64,000 nt of DNA from VRUE01 sp963716245 (GCA_963716245.1 OY970300.1:2232001-2296000), one strand, 5' to 3'; counted from the first letter of the stretch, positions 7,358 to 15,906 are shown. Numbers and translations: made by a program. Notes: generated by a model not told the origin, from the letters alone.

Positions 7358-8440
7358 CTAGCGGCGGATCAGCCTGCGGCTCTTGTAGACGGTGGCGGTG
7401 ACCTTCCCCGCCCGGACGGTCTGGCGGACGAGCAGGCGCTTGCGCTTCGAGATCCTGGGGAGGAGCTTCGGCTTGACCCGCAGGGTCACCAGCCTCCCCC
7501 TGCCGCGGCGGACCTTGACTTTGCGCCGGGCCGTCGCGGGCTTGCGTTTGCGCAGCATCCCCTGGGTCGTGATCCGGCAGGTCCGCCTGGCCTTGCGCGG
7601 GCACCGGACCCGGACGAGGAGCCGCTGCGCCTCCCCCTTGCCGGCGAGCAAGGCGGTCTCCGGCGTCACGGCCCGGACCAGATCCGCCAGGTGCCTGCGA
7701 TCGGCGCCGTCGACGTTCGCCCCGCCGCCGGCTCTCCTGCGACCGGCGGCCGTCCCGCCCTCGCCGCGGTCGGCGCTCAGCACGACGTTGTCGTAGTCGG
7801 CGTTGCCGCTGACCAGGGCGCCGGTCCCGGTCGTGTAGGCCGTCGCGATCAGGATCCGGTACTCGTGGCCGGGCGAGAGATCCGCCGGGTCCACCGATGC
7901 GCGGTTCACGCGCCGCCAGCTGCTCGCCCCCGCCAGGGTCGTCGGCGGAATCACGGTCAGCGCCTCGTCGCCGGCGGTGACGTCGACCAGCCGCACCGAG
8001 TAGGTGGCGGAGTTACCGGAGACCGCGAGCAGCTCGGCGACGCTCGCGCGCCTGTCCATCTCGAAGCCGACGTCGGTCGGCACGCCGCCGTCGACGCCGC
8101 GGTAGGTGAAGCTTAGGCTGCTGAAGACGGCGGTCGTCGTCCCGGCCACCGCCATCGCCCCGGCGACGCCCTGGTACGCGGAGCGGATGTGGCCGCCGCC
8201 GTCGGCGCCCCCGGACGGCTGGTGGGTGTTCGTCGCGGACGGGCAGAGCAGCGGCGGCAGACAGCTGCCGTCGAAGGAGGTGGACGCGGTCCAGCCGGCG
8301 AGCCCGGCGCCGAAGCCCCGTGCACCCGCGTCGGGCGGGTACTGGCTGGACTCCGCGGCGGCGGACGCCGGGAGGACGAACGCCAGGCAGGCGAGCGAAG
8401 CGACGACCGTGGTCTCCATCCTGCGATAGCCGAGGTTCAT
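7358..8440 (-). CDS. Secreted protein with basic C-terminal domain
   Basis: The product is 360 residues, with a signal peptide (hydrophobic stretch VVASLACLAFVLPASAAA, cleavage likely after about residue 28). Residues 30-220 look like a jelly-roll-type extracellular domain (paired cysteines in FDGSCLPPLLCPSATN and an ending with SGNADYDNVVLSA). The last 100 residues are strongly basic and contain VRCPRKARRTCRITTQG followed by repeated Arg/Lys-rich strands, a layout I recognise from secreted proteins of Solirubrobacter-like actinobacteria. A good Shine-Dalgarno (GAGGAGG) precedes the ATG at 8440. The function is unknown. Confidence 0.75.
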   Translation of the reverse strand: MNLGYRRMETTVVASLACLAFVLPASAAAESSQYPPDAGARGFGAGLAGWTASTSFDGSCLPPLLCPSATNTHQPSGGADGGGHIRSAYQGVAGAMAVAGTTTAVFSSLSFTYRGVDGGVPTDVGFEMDRRASVAELLAVSGNSATYSVRLVDVTAGDEALTVIPPTTLAGASSWRRVNRASVDPADLSPGHEYRILIATAYTTGTGALVSGNADYDNVVLSADRGEGGTAAGRRRAGGGANVDGADRRHLADLVRAVTPETALLAGKGEAQRLLVRVRCPRKARRTCRITTQGMLRKRKPATARRKVKVRRGRGRLVTLRVKPKLLPRISKRKRLLVRQTVRAGKVTATVYKSRRLIRR

Positions 8441-8549
8441 CGGGCCTCCTCTTTCGCGCCGCTTCGCGCCGATTGGCGCCTACTCGATTTTGAGTACCCG
8501 CCCGTGTGCCCGGCTCCGGCGTCGCTGGACGAACGTAGGATCGGCCGCC

Positions 8550-9761
8550 GTGATCGAGGTCGACGCAGAGTCGTTCTTCGTGGTCGTCGCGGTCTCGGCG
8601 CTCGCGGCCATCTCGGTCGCCGCGCTGCCCAGCCGCCTCGCGCCCCCCGTGGTCGTGGTCGAGCTGGTCCTCGGGATCGTCGTCGGCCCGGAGGTGCTCG
8701 ACCTCGCCAGGACCGACGACTTCATCGAGTTCTTCGCCAGCCTCGGACTGGGGATGCTCTTCTTCTTCGCCGGCTACGAGATCGACTTCGAGCGGATCAG
8801 GGGGACGCCGCTGAAGCTGGGCGCGCTCGGCTGGGTCGTCTCCATCGCCCTCGCCTACGGGATCGGCGGAGCGCTGGCGGCGGCCGGCGTGGTCGTCTCC
8901 TTCCTCTACACCGGCTCGGCGATGGCGACGACCGCGATCGGCACGCTGATTCCGATCCTGCGCGACAGCGGCGAGCTGAAGACGCGCTTCGGCGCCCACC
9001 TGCTGGCGGCCGGGGGCGCCGCCGAGTTCGGCCCGATCCTGCTCGTCACGCTGGTCCTCTCCGCCAAGCAGCCGCTGCACGAGGCGCTGATCCTCGTCAC
9101 CTTCGTCGCCCTCGCGCTGGCCCTGGCGCTGGCCTCGGTGCGGCTCGCGTGGCGCGGCTGGCCGGCCCTGGAGCGGACCTTCGAGGCGAGCAGCCAGCTC
9201 GCCGTGCGGCTCGCCGTCGTGCTCGTCTTCGGCCTAGTCCTGCTCGCCGGCGAGCTCGGCCTCGACGTGCTGCTGGGCGGCTTCGTCGCCGGCATGATCG
9301 TCCGCCTCGCCCTGAAGGGCCGCGAGCTGGCGGTCTTCGAGTCGAAGCTGACCGCGGTTGGATTCGGCTTCTTCGTCCCCTTCTTCTTCGTCGCCAGCGG
9401 CATCGACTTCGACCTGGGCGCGCTCGGCTCGGCCGAGGCGCTGCTCAAGCTGGCGATGTTCCTCGCCCTCTTCCTCGTAGTTCGCGGAGCCCCCGCCCTG
9501 CTGCTCTACCGCAAGCTCCTCGACGCCCGCCAGCGGGTCGCGCTCGCCTTCTACTCGGCGACCGAGCTGCCGCTCGTCGTCGCGATCACCACCCTGGCCA
9601 CCGAGGGTGGCCACATGACTTCATCGACCGCCGCGGGCCTGGTCGGCGCCGCGATGCTCTCGACCCTGATCTTCCCCTTCGTCGCGATCGCGCTCCGCCG
9701 CCGGGACCTCGACCCCCGGAGCCTTCCACCCCGCAGCCCGTCGTATGATCGGAGTGCCTTC
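8550..9761 (+). CDS. Cation/proton antiporter, CPA2 (KefB/NapA-like) family; no stop codon before tRNA-Val
   Basis: About 400 residues read as a monovalent cation/proton antiporter with roughly twelve membrane segments. The start is the GTG at 8550 (VIEVDAESFF). The family pattern is clear: LPSRLAPPVVVVELVLGIVVGPEVL in helices 1-2, FFFAGYEIDF in helix 3-4, and ELGLDVLLGGFVAGMIV later. The terminal TrkA domains seen in KefB are absent. Oddly, the frame does not end after the last helix (LIFPFVAIAL). It runs through tRNA-Val and antisense through three genes to a stop at 10992-10994. I end the feature at the tRNA; the true end is unresolved. Confidence 0.8.
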
Positions 9762-9833
9762 GGGCGCGTAGCTCAGTGGGAGAGCGCTCGCCTCACACGC
9801 GAGAGGTCGCTGGTTCGAACCCAGCCGCGCCCA
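9762..9833 (+). tRNA. tRNA-Val (CAC)
   Basis: A full cloverleaf is visible: acceptor GGGCGCG pairs with CGCGCCC, the anticodon loop CTCACAC gives anticodon CAC (codon GTG), and the T-arm contains TTCGAAC. The discriminator is A and CCA is not encoded. Confidence 0.96.
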
Positions 9834-9842
9834 TGCTCGACG

Positions 9843-10196
9843 CTAGGACTGGGACGAAAGCTCGGGGATGTAACGGTCGACGTGGGTGGAGATCGTCTCG
9901 CGGACCCACTGCTGGGTGGCGGCGTCCGCCATGCGGTAGCGGCCGAGGAGCATCTTCTGGTCGGTCAGGGGGAGGCCGGCGATCTCCCAGCTGACCGCGA
10001 GGCGCTCGAAGAGCAGCTCGAAGCGGCGGTGCCAGGCGTCGTCCAGCGACGCCGCGGCGCTTCGTGGCGGCTCGCCGAGCTTGGCGATCGTGCCGGCGCT
10101 GAGCTCCTGGCGCAGGACGAGCACGTTGCCCTCCGCGTCGGTGTACTCGACGGTGGGCGCCTTTGGGTGGGACCGCCGCTGCTTGCGCTTTGCCAT
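9843..10196 (-). CDS. Conserved hypothetical protein
   Basis: I do not recognise a named family. The product is about 117 residues from the ATG at 10196 (MAKRKQRRSHPKAP), with a basic N terminus, a central VEYTDAEGNVLVLRQELS strand pair and a helical C-terminal half (DDAWHRRFELLFERLAVSW, then TQQWVRETISTHVDRYI). Another ATG at 10226 would add ten residues; neither has a clear Shine-Dalgarno. It lies directly after arfB on the same strand, so it may be co-transcribed. The codon pattern and helical periodicity support real coding. Confidence 0.65.
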   Translation of the reverse strand: MAKRKQRRSHPKAPTVEYTDAEGNVLVLRQELSAGTIAKLGEPPRSAAASLDDAWHRRFELLFERLAVSWEIAGLPLTDQKMLLGRYRMADAATQQWVRETISTHVDRYIPELSSQS

Positions 10197-10238
10197 CGCC
10201 GTCGAGTCTGCCACGCGGACGGCCATCGTCTGAGTCCG

Positions 10239-10652
10239 TCAATCCTCAGCGGCCGGCCTGCGACGGGTGCGCTTGCGCTCGGCCGCGAGCCGCTTCTGCG
10301 CAAGGCGCCGCTCGCGGGACGCCCGGCTTGGCTTGGTCGGGCGGCGCCGGCGTGGCGTCTTCAGCCCGGAGGCGATCTTTTCGGCCAAGCGCTGCAGGGC
10401 AAGCTCACGGTTGCGTGCTTGACCACGGGCATCCTGCGCGACAGCGGTGACCACAGGACCAACCCGCTGGACGAGCCTCGTGCGCTGCGCATCGTCGAGC
10501 GTCCGCGACACCGCTGCGTCGAAGACCGCTTCGACCCGCGAGGCGGTCACGTTCGCGTGCTGCCCGCCGGGACCGGAGGAGCGGCTAGTCCGCAGCTCGA
10601 TCTCAGACAGGGGGATCGAGAGCCCCGCGTCGATCCTCAGCTCCTCGGCCAT
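10239..10652 (-). CDS. arfB: Alternative ribosome-rescue factor ArfB-like aminoacyl-tRNA hydrolase
   Basis: The 137-residue protein is a class-I release-factor-like peptidyl-tRNA hydrolase. The catalytic GGQ motif is in RSSGPGGQHANVTASRVE (about residues 23-40), and the protein ends in a long basic tail (KTPRRRRPTKPSRASRERR onward), which in ArfB/ICT1 enters the empty mRNA channel of stalled ribosomes. It frees ribosomes stalled at mRNA ends without a stop codon. Its length matches the family and it lacks the codon-recognition domains of RF1/RF2. It sits between the pterin dehydratase and a hypothetical gene on the same strand. Confidence 0.92.
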   Translation of the reverse strand: MAEELRIDAGLSIPLSEIELRTSRSSGPGGQHANVTASRVEAVFDAAVSRTLDDAQRTRLVQRVGPVVTAVAQDARGQARNRELALQRLAEKIASGLKTPRRRRPTKPSRASRERRLAQKRLAAERKRTRRRPAAED

Positions 10653-10691
10653 CCGCCCACGGTAGACGCCCGACCCGCGGGACGCCGTGGC

Positions 10692-10970
10692 TCAGGCGAG
10701 GGCGTCGATCTTCGCCGCCAGCTCGAAGTCGGCCGCCGTCACGCCGCCCTCGGAGTGGGTCGAGATCGAGACGGTGACCGTGTCCCAGGAGATCCGCAGG
10801 TCGGGATGGTGGTTCATCGCCTCGGCGGGCTCGACAATCGCGTCGGCGAAGCGCACCGAGCCGACGAAGTCACCGCGCTGGAAGCTCTTGGCGATCGCGT
10901 CGCCCTGGCGCTCCCAGCCCGGGTGCTCGGAGAGCCTCGCCTCCAATTCGGAATCGCTCAGGAGCGCCAT
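10692..10970 (-). CDS. phhB: 4a-hydroxytetrahydrobiopterin (pterin-4a-carbinolamine) dehydratase
   Basis: This 92-residue protein matches the PCD/DCoH family in length and motifs. It has the signature AEAMNHHPDLRISWDTV (about residues 49-65), with the paired histidines that dehydrate 4a-hydroxytetrahydropterin, and a C-terminal HSEGGVTAADFELA. The reaction recycles the pterin cofactor of aromatic amino acid hydroxylases; in bacteria without such hydroxylases the protein may serve another pterin, for example in molybdopterin metabolism. No hydroxylase gene is in this window. A short divergent gap separates it from the GST-like gene. Confidence 0.93.
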   Translation of the reverse strand: MALLSDSELEARLSEHPGWERQGDAIAKSFQRGDFVGSVRFADAIVEPAEAMNHHPDLRISWDTVTVSISTHSEGGVTAADFELAAKIDALA

Positions 10971-11007
10971 AGCGCCACTATGCTGGCACGATGACGGAGC
11001 CCGTGCA

Positions 11008-11793
11008 ATGAGCGACTCGCTTCCGACCCTCTGGCAGATCGACGTCTCGCACTACAGCGAGAAGGTTCGCTGGGCGCTGGCCTGGAAGGGGGTCGAGCAT
11101 CGCCGCCGCTCGCCCGTGCCCGGCGCCCACATGGCCGTCGCGGCGTGGCTGACCCGCGGCGGACAGGTCACCTTCCCGGTGCTGAGCATCGACGGCGAAC
11201 GGATCGGCGACTCGACCGCGATCGTCGCCACGCTCGAGCAGCGCTATCCCGAGCCGCCGCTCTATCCCGCCGAGCCCGAGCTGCGCCGCCGCGCGCTCGA
11301 GCTGGAGGACTTCTTCGACGAGGAGCTGGGACCGCACATCCGCCACCTCGCCTGGCACGAGTTCCGCAACGACCGTGAGCGCTTCACGGAGCTGATGAGG
11401 CACTCGGCGCCCGGGCCCCTCACGCGAATGCCCGGCGTGGCTGCCGCGTACGCCCGCGCCTTCACCGGGCTGCGCTTCCGGGCCGGCGACGTCGAGCGGG
11501 CCGAGCTGGGCCGAGCGAAGGTTCTCGCCGCGCTCGACCGGCTGGAGGAGGAGCTGGGCGACGGCGACTACCTGGTCGGCGAGGGCTTCACCGTCGCCGA
11601 CCTCACCGCCGCGTCGCTCTTCTACCCGCTGGTCCAGCCCGAGGAGGGGCCGATGCCGGCCGACCTCCCCTCCGCCGCCGGCCTGGAGCGCTTCCGCGCG
11701 CCGCTGGAGGAGCGCCGCGGCTTCAGGTGGGTCGCCGAGATGTTCCGCCGCCACCGCAGGCCGGCCCGGGGCGCGGCGGTCGTCACCGCCTGA
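11008..11793 (+). CDS. Glutathione S-transferase family protein
   Basis: The 261-residue product has an N-terminal thioredoxin-fold domain (LWQIDVSHYSEKVRWALAWKG, about residues 7-27, with the serine and tyrosine region used for thiol binding; then FPVLSIDGERIGDSTAI) and an all-helical C-terminal domain with DGDYLVGEGFTVADLTAASL. Actinobacteria of this type usually lack glutathione, so the thiol partner is uncertain. A six-codon mini-ORF starting at the ATG at 10991 ends in TGA overlapping this ATG and could couple translation. The gene ends at an inverted repeat. Confidence 0.85.
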   Translation: MSDSLPTLWQIDVSHYSEKVRWALAWKGVEHRRRSPVPGAHMAVAAWLTRGGQVTFPVLSIDGERIGDSTAIVATLEQRYPEPPLYPAEPELRRRALELEDFFDEELGPHIRHLAWHEFRNDRERFTELMRHSAPGPLTRMPGVAAAYARAFTGLRFRAGDVERAELGRAKVLAALDRLEEELGDGDYLVGEGFTVADLTAASLFYPLVQPEEGPMPADLPSAAGLERFRAPLEERRGFRWVAEMFRRHRRPARGAAVVTA

Positions 11794-11839
11794 GCCGGGG
11801 CGGCTTTCTTACGCAATGCGTAAATAAGGCGCCCCTCAG
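11790..11839. terminator. Bidirectional hairpin between convergent genes
   Basis: Outer arms (CTGAG..GGGGCG and CGCCCCTCAG) enclose the inner palindrome TTACGCAATGCGTAA. The element overlaps the stop codons of the GST-like gene and the second YrbE gene, which converge here. It probably ends both transcripts, although no long T-tract is present. Confidence 0.55.
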
Positions 11840-12633
11840 CCGCCTATCGGCGCACGCGGGTTCGCGCCGTAGAAGATCAGCGTGCCGAGCATGCCGACGA
11901 CGTTGACGAGGATGATGTTCACCGCCATCGATTTCGCCGTCGCCGCCCCCACCCCCACCGGCCCTCCGGAGGCGGTGTAGCCGTAGTAGCAGCCGACCAC
12001 GACGATGATCGTCGTCATCACCATCGCCTTGGTCAGGCTGAATAAGACGTCGACCGAGTCCTGGAACGTCCAGAAGATCAGCAGGTAGCCGCCGGAGGAG
12101 ACGTCGCCGACCTGTTCGACCACCGCCAGCCAGCTGGCGAAGTAGCCGATCCCGATCCCGACCAGGTAGAGGAACGGGATCGCGATCCAGGCGCCGAGCA
12201 GCCGCGTCGCCGCGAGGAAGGTGACCGGCGGGATCCCCATCACCTCGAGCGCGTCGATCTCGTCGGAGATCCGCATCGCCCCCAGCTCGGCGACTATGCC
12301 GGTCCCGACCTTGGCCGCGAAGATGTAGCCGAACGCGTAGGGCAGGCCCTCGCGCAGGTCGCAGTAGGCGGAGAACAGGCCGGCGTTGCCGGGGGCGCCG
12401 ATCGAGCGGCTGAAGTAGGCGCCGATCAGGCCGCACTGGAGGCCGAGGATGAAGACGAAGGCCCAGACGATCAGCGCCGAGCCGAGGATCAGGATGCCGG
12501 CCTGGCGCAGGCTCTCGCCGAAGAACTGGAGGACGCGACCCGAGAAGACCAGTCCGGCGACGCGGGAGCCGAAGCGCGCCATCTCGCCGATGACGTCGGC
12601 CCAGCCCCGCGCGACGTCGACCCAGCCCGTCAT
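11836..12633 (-). CDS. yrbEB: MlaE/YrbE family ABC permease, second copy
   Basis: This 265-residue permease belongs to the MlaE/YrbE family, which moves lipids together with Mce substrate-binding proteins and an Mkl ATPase. The conserved cytoplasmic EQ-like loop is seen as GTGIVAELGAMRISDEIDAL (about residue 120), followed by membrane segments and the terminal YGYTASGGPVGVG motif. Its ATG overlaps the stop of the first YrbE gene (ATGA). In typical operons mce genes follow at once; here the operon ends at a hairpin and a convergent GST gene, so the pair is an orphan. Confidence 0.93.
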   Translation of the reverse strand: MTGWVDVARGWADVIGEMARFGSRVAGLVFSGRVLQFFGESLRQAGILILGSALIVWAFVFILGLQCGLIGAYFSRSIGAPGNAGLFSAYCDLREGLPYAFGYIFAAKVGTGIVAELGAMRISDEIDALEVMGIPPVTFLAATRLLGAWIAIPFLYLVGIGIGYFASWLAVVEQVGDVSSGGYLLIFWTFQDSVDVLFSLTKAMVMTTIIVVVGCYYGYTASGGPVGVGAATAKSMAVNIILVNVVGMLGTLIFYGANPRAPIGG

Positions 12634-13436
12634 CGGATCGACTGCAGTTCGGGGTTCGAGGCGAGCAGGACCGCCGAGAAGACGTAGAGGAAGGCAAAGG
12701 TGCCCATGAAGGCGATCACGACGGCCTGGTTGACCGCCCGGCCGACTCCCGCCGGGCCGCCGGAGGCGGTCATCCCCTTGTAGCAGCAGACCACCGCGAT
12801 GATCGCGCCGAACAGGGTGCACATCAGCACCGAGCCCCAGAGGTCAGCGATCAGGGCGTTGGTGAACAGCGTCGCGAAAAAGCCGCCGAGCGGTTCGTCG
12901 TAGAGCAGCGAGGCGGCCATCCCCGCGGTCAGCCCGAAGACGATCGCGAAGATGTCGAGCAGGCCGGTGATCACCATCAGCGCCAGGAAGCGCGGCACGA
13001 CCAGGTTCTTGATCGGGTCGACGCCGAGCACCTGCAGGGCGTCGAGCTCCTCGCGGATCTTGCGGGCGCCGAGGTCGGCGGTGATCGCGGTCCCGGCGAC
13101 GCCGGCGACCACGGCCGCGGTGACGATCGGGCCGATGAAGCGCACGGCCGTGACGACGAAGAAGCCGCCCAGCCGGTCGAGGGCGCCGAACAGGTCGAGC
13201 ACGCCCGCCGCCTGCAGCCCCGGTGCGCCGAAGCAGAGCGCGAAGGTCGAGACCGTCATCGGGAACCAGGAGAGCTTGAGGACGAAGAGGAACTGGCCGA
13301 CCAGCTCCTCGCCGTAGGGGTAAGGCGGCCGCACCGCCGAGACGATCGTGCGCCCGGTGAGGATCATCATCTCGCCGACCTGCTCCAGGGCCGACTTGGC
13401 GGGCAGCAGCGCCCGCGTCAGGACTTGCGCCGCCAC
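12630..13436 (-). CDS. yrbEA: MlaE/YrbE family ABC permease, first copy
   Basis: The 268-residue protein is the first of two paired YrbE permeases. It has the family loop VAGTAITADLGARKIREEL (about residues 127-145) and the ending YKGMTASGGPAGVGRAVN. The two YrbE proteins would form the membrane heterodimer of a lipid transporter. The GTG start lies 19 bases inside the end of the GntR gene, so expression is tied to that regulator. No Mce protein or ATPase is encoded nearby. Confidence 0.93.
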   Translation of the reverse strand: MAAQVLTRALLPAKSALEQVGEMMILTGRTIVSAVRPPYPYGEELVGQFLFVLKLSWFPMTVSTFALCFGAPGLQAAGVLDLFGALDRLGGFFVVTAVRFIGPIVTAAVVAGVAGTAITADLGARKIREELDALQVLGVDPIKNLVVPRFLALMVITGLLDIFAIVFGLTAGMAASLLYDEPLGGFFATLFTNALIADLWGSVLMCTLFGAIIAVVCCYKGMTASGGPAGVGRAVNQAVVIAFMGTFAFLYVFSAVLLASNPELQSIR

Positions 13437-14191
13437 CAGCTCATCGCCTGCTCGAGCGGACTGGCGCCGGCGGAGGGGCCGCGCTCTTCCTCGTCGACGA
13501 GCAGCCCCTCGCGGCGCACCCGCTCCCTCGCTTCCTCCCGCGCCCGCAGCTCTGCGGCCCGCTGGGCCTCCGAGAGCTGGGCGATCAGCGTGTCGCGCGT
13601 CCGCTCCAGCTCCTCCACCCCGGCGACGTGCGCCGCGGCCCGCCGCGGCGCGGTCGGCAGGTCGCCCGGGAGATCGCGCGTGTAGGAGGCGAGCTCGGCC
13701 TCGAGGCGGCTGATCTGGCGGCGCAGCTCGTGGCGGACCTCGATCGCCTCGCTCTCCTCGACGAGCTCGGGAAACGGCGCGGCCTCGTCGGCGGCCGGCC
13801 CGTCGAGGGCGCCGGGCATGCTCGCGCAGGCGGAGGCGACGATGGCAAGCTCGCGCGGGCCGAGCCCCGCCTCACGGGCGCGCCGCAGCGCGTCGATCGC
13901 GATCTCCTCCAGCTGCGGCGCCGTCTCGACCCCGTCGGCGACGAAGGTCCCCTGTCCCTGGCGGCTGACCACCAGGCCCTCCGCCTCGAGACCGGCGTAG
14001 ACCGCCCGCACCGTATTGACGTTTACCCCCGCCCACTCCGCGAGGCGCCGGAAGCTGGGCAGCCGCTCCCCGGCGGCGAGCCGCCCGGTGGCGATCAGCG
14101 CCCGCAGGCGCCAGGTGAGCTGCAGCCCGACCGGGAGCTCGTCGTCAGGGTCGGTCGCGAAGGGACTGGCTTGGTCCGCAGACTGTGCCAT
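13418..14191 (-). CDS. GntR-family transcriptional regulator with long coiled coil
   Basis: The N-terminal 85 residues are a GntR winged helix: VGLQLTWRLRALIATGRL, then RLPSFRRLAEWAGVNVNTVRAVYAGLEAEGLV, the classical recognition helix, and a wing SRQGQGTFVA. There is no FadR, UTRA or aminotransferase ligand domain. Instead residues about 130-235 are charged heptad-like helix (HELRRQISRLEAELASYTRD, later REEARERVRREG) that probably dimerises. The gene heads an operon with two YrbE permeases and overlaps the first. An inverted repeat across its start codon (14182-14205) is a likely site for self-regulation. Confidence 0.88.
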   Translation of the reverse strand: MAQSADQASPFATDPDDELPVGLQLTWRLRALIATGRLAAGERLPSFRRLAEWAGVNVNTVRAVYAGLEAEGLVVSRQGQGTFVADGVETAPQLEEIAIDALRRAREAGLGPRELAIVASACASMPGALDGPAADEAAPFPELVEESEAIEVRHELRRQISRLEAELASYTRDLPGDLPTAPRRAAAHVAGVEELERTRDTLIAQLSEAQRAAELRAREEARERVRREGLLVDEEERGPSAGASPLEQAMSWWRRKS

Positions 14192-14205
14192 TCAGCAGGC
14201 ACAGT
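14182..14205. promoter_or_regulatory. Candidate GntR operator over the start codon
   Basis: ACTGTGCC (14182-14189) and GGCACAGT (14198-14205) are perfect 8-bp arms with an 8-nt spacer that covers the GntR start. A third half-site, GGCACAG, lies near 14233-14239. Autorepression by the adjacent GntR protein is an inference. Confidence 0.5.
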
Positions 14206-14259
14206 AGGGAATCAGTTTGCGTTAGTCAACTGGCACAGCGGCCGTGCTGCACCGCGCCG

Positions 14260-14709
14260 TCAATTGGCGCAGCGCTCGGCATCGGGTCGCCTGCCGCCGC
14301 CATCCCTCGACCTGCGCGCGGCGACGGCCAGTTCGCGAGGCTCAGCCGTCGCGCACGAGTTGCCGCGCCAGCGGCCACCGGAGCGAGCGAGCAGGAGACC
14401 GTAATGCCGACCGGTTTGCTGGGGCAGGCCGCAGGCCGCCCCGAAGGGCGCGCTCATCACCGCGACGGTCGTTCCCGGCGCGACCGCTCTGCCCCCCTTG
14501 TAGCGGCGGACCACCTCGTAGCGGAACTCGGCCTCGTAGGTGCTGCGGGGAACGACCTCGACCAGCCGCGCGACGATCGCCGCGTCGGCCGCGCGCAGCT
14601 TCTCGGCCGGCGGGAGATTCGCGCACGTGCACGCGGCCGCACTGCCCGCGAGGACGAGTCCGAGCAGGACCCAGACGATCGCCGCAATCGATGAGCGCCT
14701 CCCCGGCAC
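14260..14709 (-). CDS. Secreted cysteine-rich protein, TIMP/NTR-like
   Basis: The 149-residue protein has a signal peptide (SIAAIVWVLLGLVLAGSAAA) followed directly by CTCANLPPAEKLRAADAAIV. A CxC at the mature N terminus followed by a beta-rich domain (YEVVRRYKGG, APGTTVAVMSAP, CGLPQQTG) is the layout of NTR/TIMP-like secreted domains. Later cysteines (GNSCATAEP and ERCAN) could pair with the first two. The function is unknown. It stands between two divergent or unrelated genes and is probably monocistronic. Confidence 0.65.
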   Translation of the reverse strand: MPGRRSSIAAIVWVLLGLVLAGSAAACTCANLPPAEKLRAADAAIVARLVEVVPRSTYEAEFRYEVVRRYKGGRAVAPGTTVAVMSAPFGAACGLPQQTGRHYGLLLARSGGRWRGNSCATAEPRELAVAARRSRDGGGRRPDAERCAN

Positions 14710-14787
14710 AGCCTCAAAGCTAGAGATAAACGCGCCGATTTACAAACGCTGCGTACTTTTACCGTGCTCGCGCACGGTGAAACTCCG

Positions 14788-15822
14788 CTACGGCGTGAGG
14801 ACGATCTTCAGCGCTTCGCGGTTGTCGTAGATCCGGTACGCCTCGGCGGCCTCGTCGAGCGCCATCCGGTGGGTGACCAGCGGCGAGGGATCCAATTTGC
14901 CGGCCTCGATCAGGGCTAGGACCCGGTCGACGTGGGCGATCACGTTGGCCAGGCCGAGCCGCAGGGTCAGCCCCTTCAGCCAGGCGAGGCCGATCGGCAC
15001 CTCCCCCTTGCCGGCGTAGGCGCCGATCCCCGAGACGGTGCCCGCGTCGCGGGCGAGGCTGACCGCCATCGCCAGCGGGCCGGGATCGCCGACCGCGTCG
15101 ACGACGATGTCTACGCCGAGCCCGTCGGTCGCGTCGCGGACCGCGCGCTTCGGGTCCGCCTCGTCGAGGTGGAGCGGCGTCGCGCCGAAGCGCGCCGCCA
15201 TCTCCAGCCGCTGCTCGACCGAGTCGACCGCGAAGACCTGGGTAGCGCCGGCGGCGAGCGCCGCCTGGACCGCGCAGAGGCCGACCGGGCCGAGGCCGAG
15301 CACCGCGACCGAGTCGCCGGCCCGCATCCCGGCGTGGGCGACGGCGTGGTAGCCGGTCCCCATCACGTCGCCGGCGAACAGCGCGACCTCGTCGGACATC
15401 CCCTCCGGGACCCGCCGCAGGGTCAGGTTCGCGCGCGGCACGAGCAGCTGCTCGGCCTGGGCGCCCTGCAGGTCGCCCAGGTGCGAGCCGTGACCGAACG
15501 TGCGGCCTCGCCGGCAGCGGTGGTAGTCGCCGCGCAGGCAGCTGGCGCAGGTCGCGCAGGCCGTGTGGAAGCAGCCGAGGACGCGGTCGCCGACGGCGAC
15601 CCGCTCGACGTCGTCGCCGGCGGCGAGGACGGTGCCGACGAACTCGTGGCCGATCGTGAAGCCCGGCTCTACGGGTACGCGCCCGTGGAAGATGTGCAGG
15701 TCCGAGCCGCAGATCCCGCTCGCCTCGACCCGGACCAGCGCGTCGTCGCCGGCCGCGAGCTCGGGGTCGGGCTTCTCGTCCACCCGGACCTCCCCGGGAG
15801 CCTGAAACGTGACGGCGCGCAT
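14788..15822 (-). CDS. Zinc-dependent alcohol dehydrogenase family protein
   Basis: This 344-residue medium-chain dehydrogenase oxidises an alcohol with NAD(P). The catalytic zinc site is visible as SGICGSDLHIFHG (C about 37) and GHEFVG (about 60). The structural zinc site has clustered cysteines in CFHTACATCASCLRGDYHRCRR (split here: CATCASC and HRC). The Rossmann motif is VAVLGLGPVGLCAVQAA near residue 170. The ATG at 15822 is chosen because MRAVTFQAPGEVRV is the normal family start; upstream codons extend the frame without homology. The substrate is not predictable. Confidence 0.92.
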   Translation of the reverse strand: MRAVTFQAPGEVRVDEKPDPELAAGDDALVRVEASGICGSDLHIFHGRVPVEPGFTIGHEFVGTVLAAGDDVERVAVGDRVLGCFHTACATCASCLRGDYHRCRRGRTFGHGSHLGDLQGAQAEQLLVPRANLTLRRVPEGMSDEVALFAGDVMGTGYHAVAHAGMRAGDSVAVLGLGPVGLCAVQAALAAGATQVFAVDSVEQRLEMAARFGATPLHLDEADPKRAVRDATDGLGVDIVVDAVGDPGPLAMAVSLARDAGTVSGIGAYAGKGEVPIGLAWLKGLTLRLGLANVIAHVDRVLALIEAGKLDPSPLVTHRMALDEAAEAYRIYDNREALKIVLTP

Positions 15823-15906
15823 CGCGCGCAACGGTACCGTTCCCCACCGCCGATGGGCCTGAAACACCCCTCCGAGAGACGGTTTTAGTCCCGTCGGCGG
15901 GGTTGT

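Noticed and set aside
9834..10994. C-terminal extension of the antiporter frame as real protein
   Set aside because: It runs through a tRNA and antisense to three well-supported genes (hypothetical, arfB, phhB), and the sequence has no domain character.
11790..11839. Third member of the family-2 palindromes
   Set aside because: It has GGCGCCCCTC-like arms and an inner palindrome but lacks ACTCAA and lies between convergent genes, so a plain terminator is more likely.
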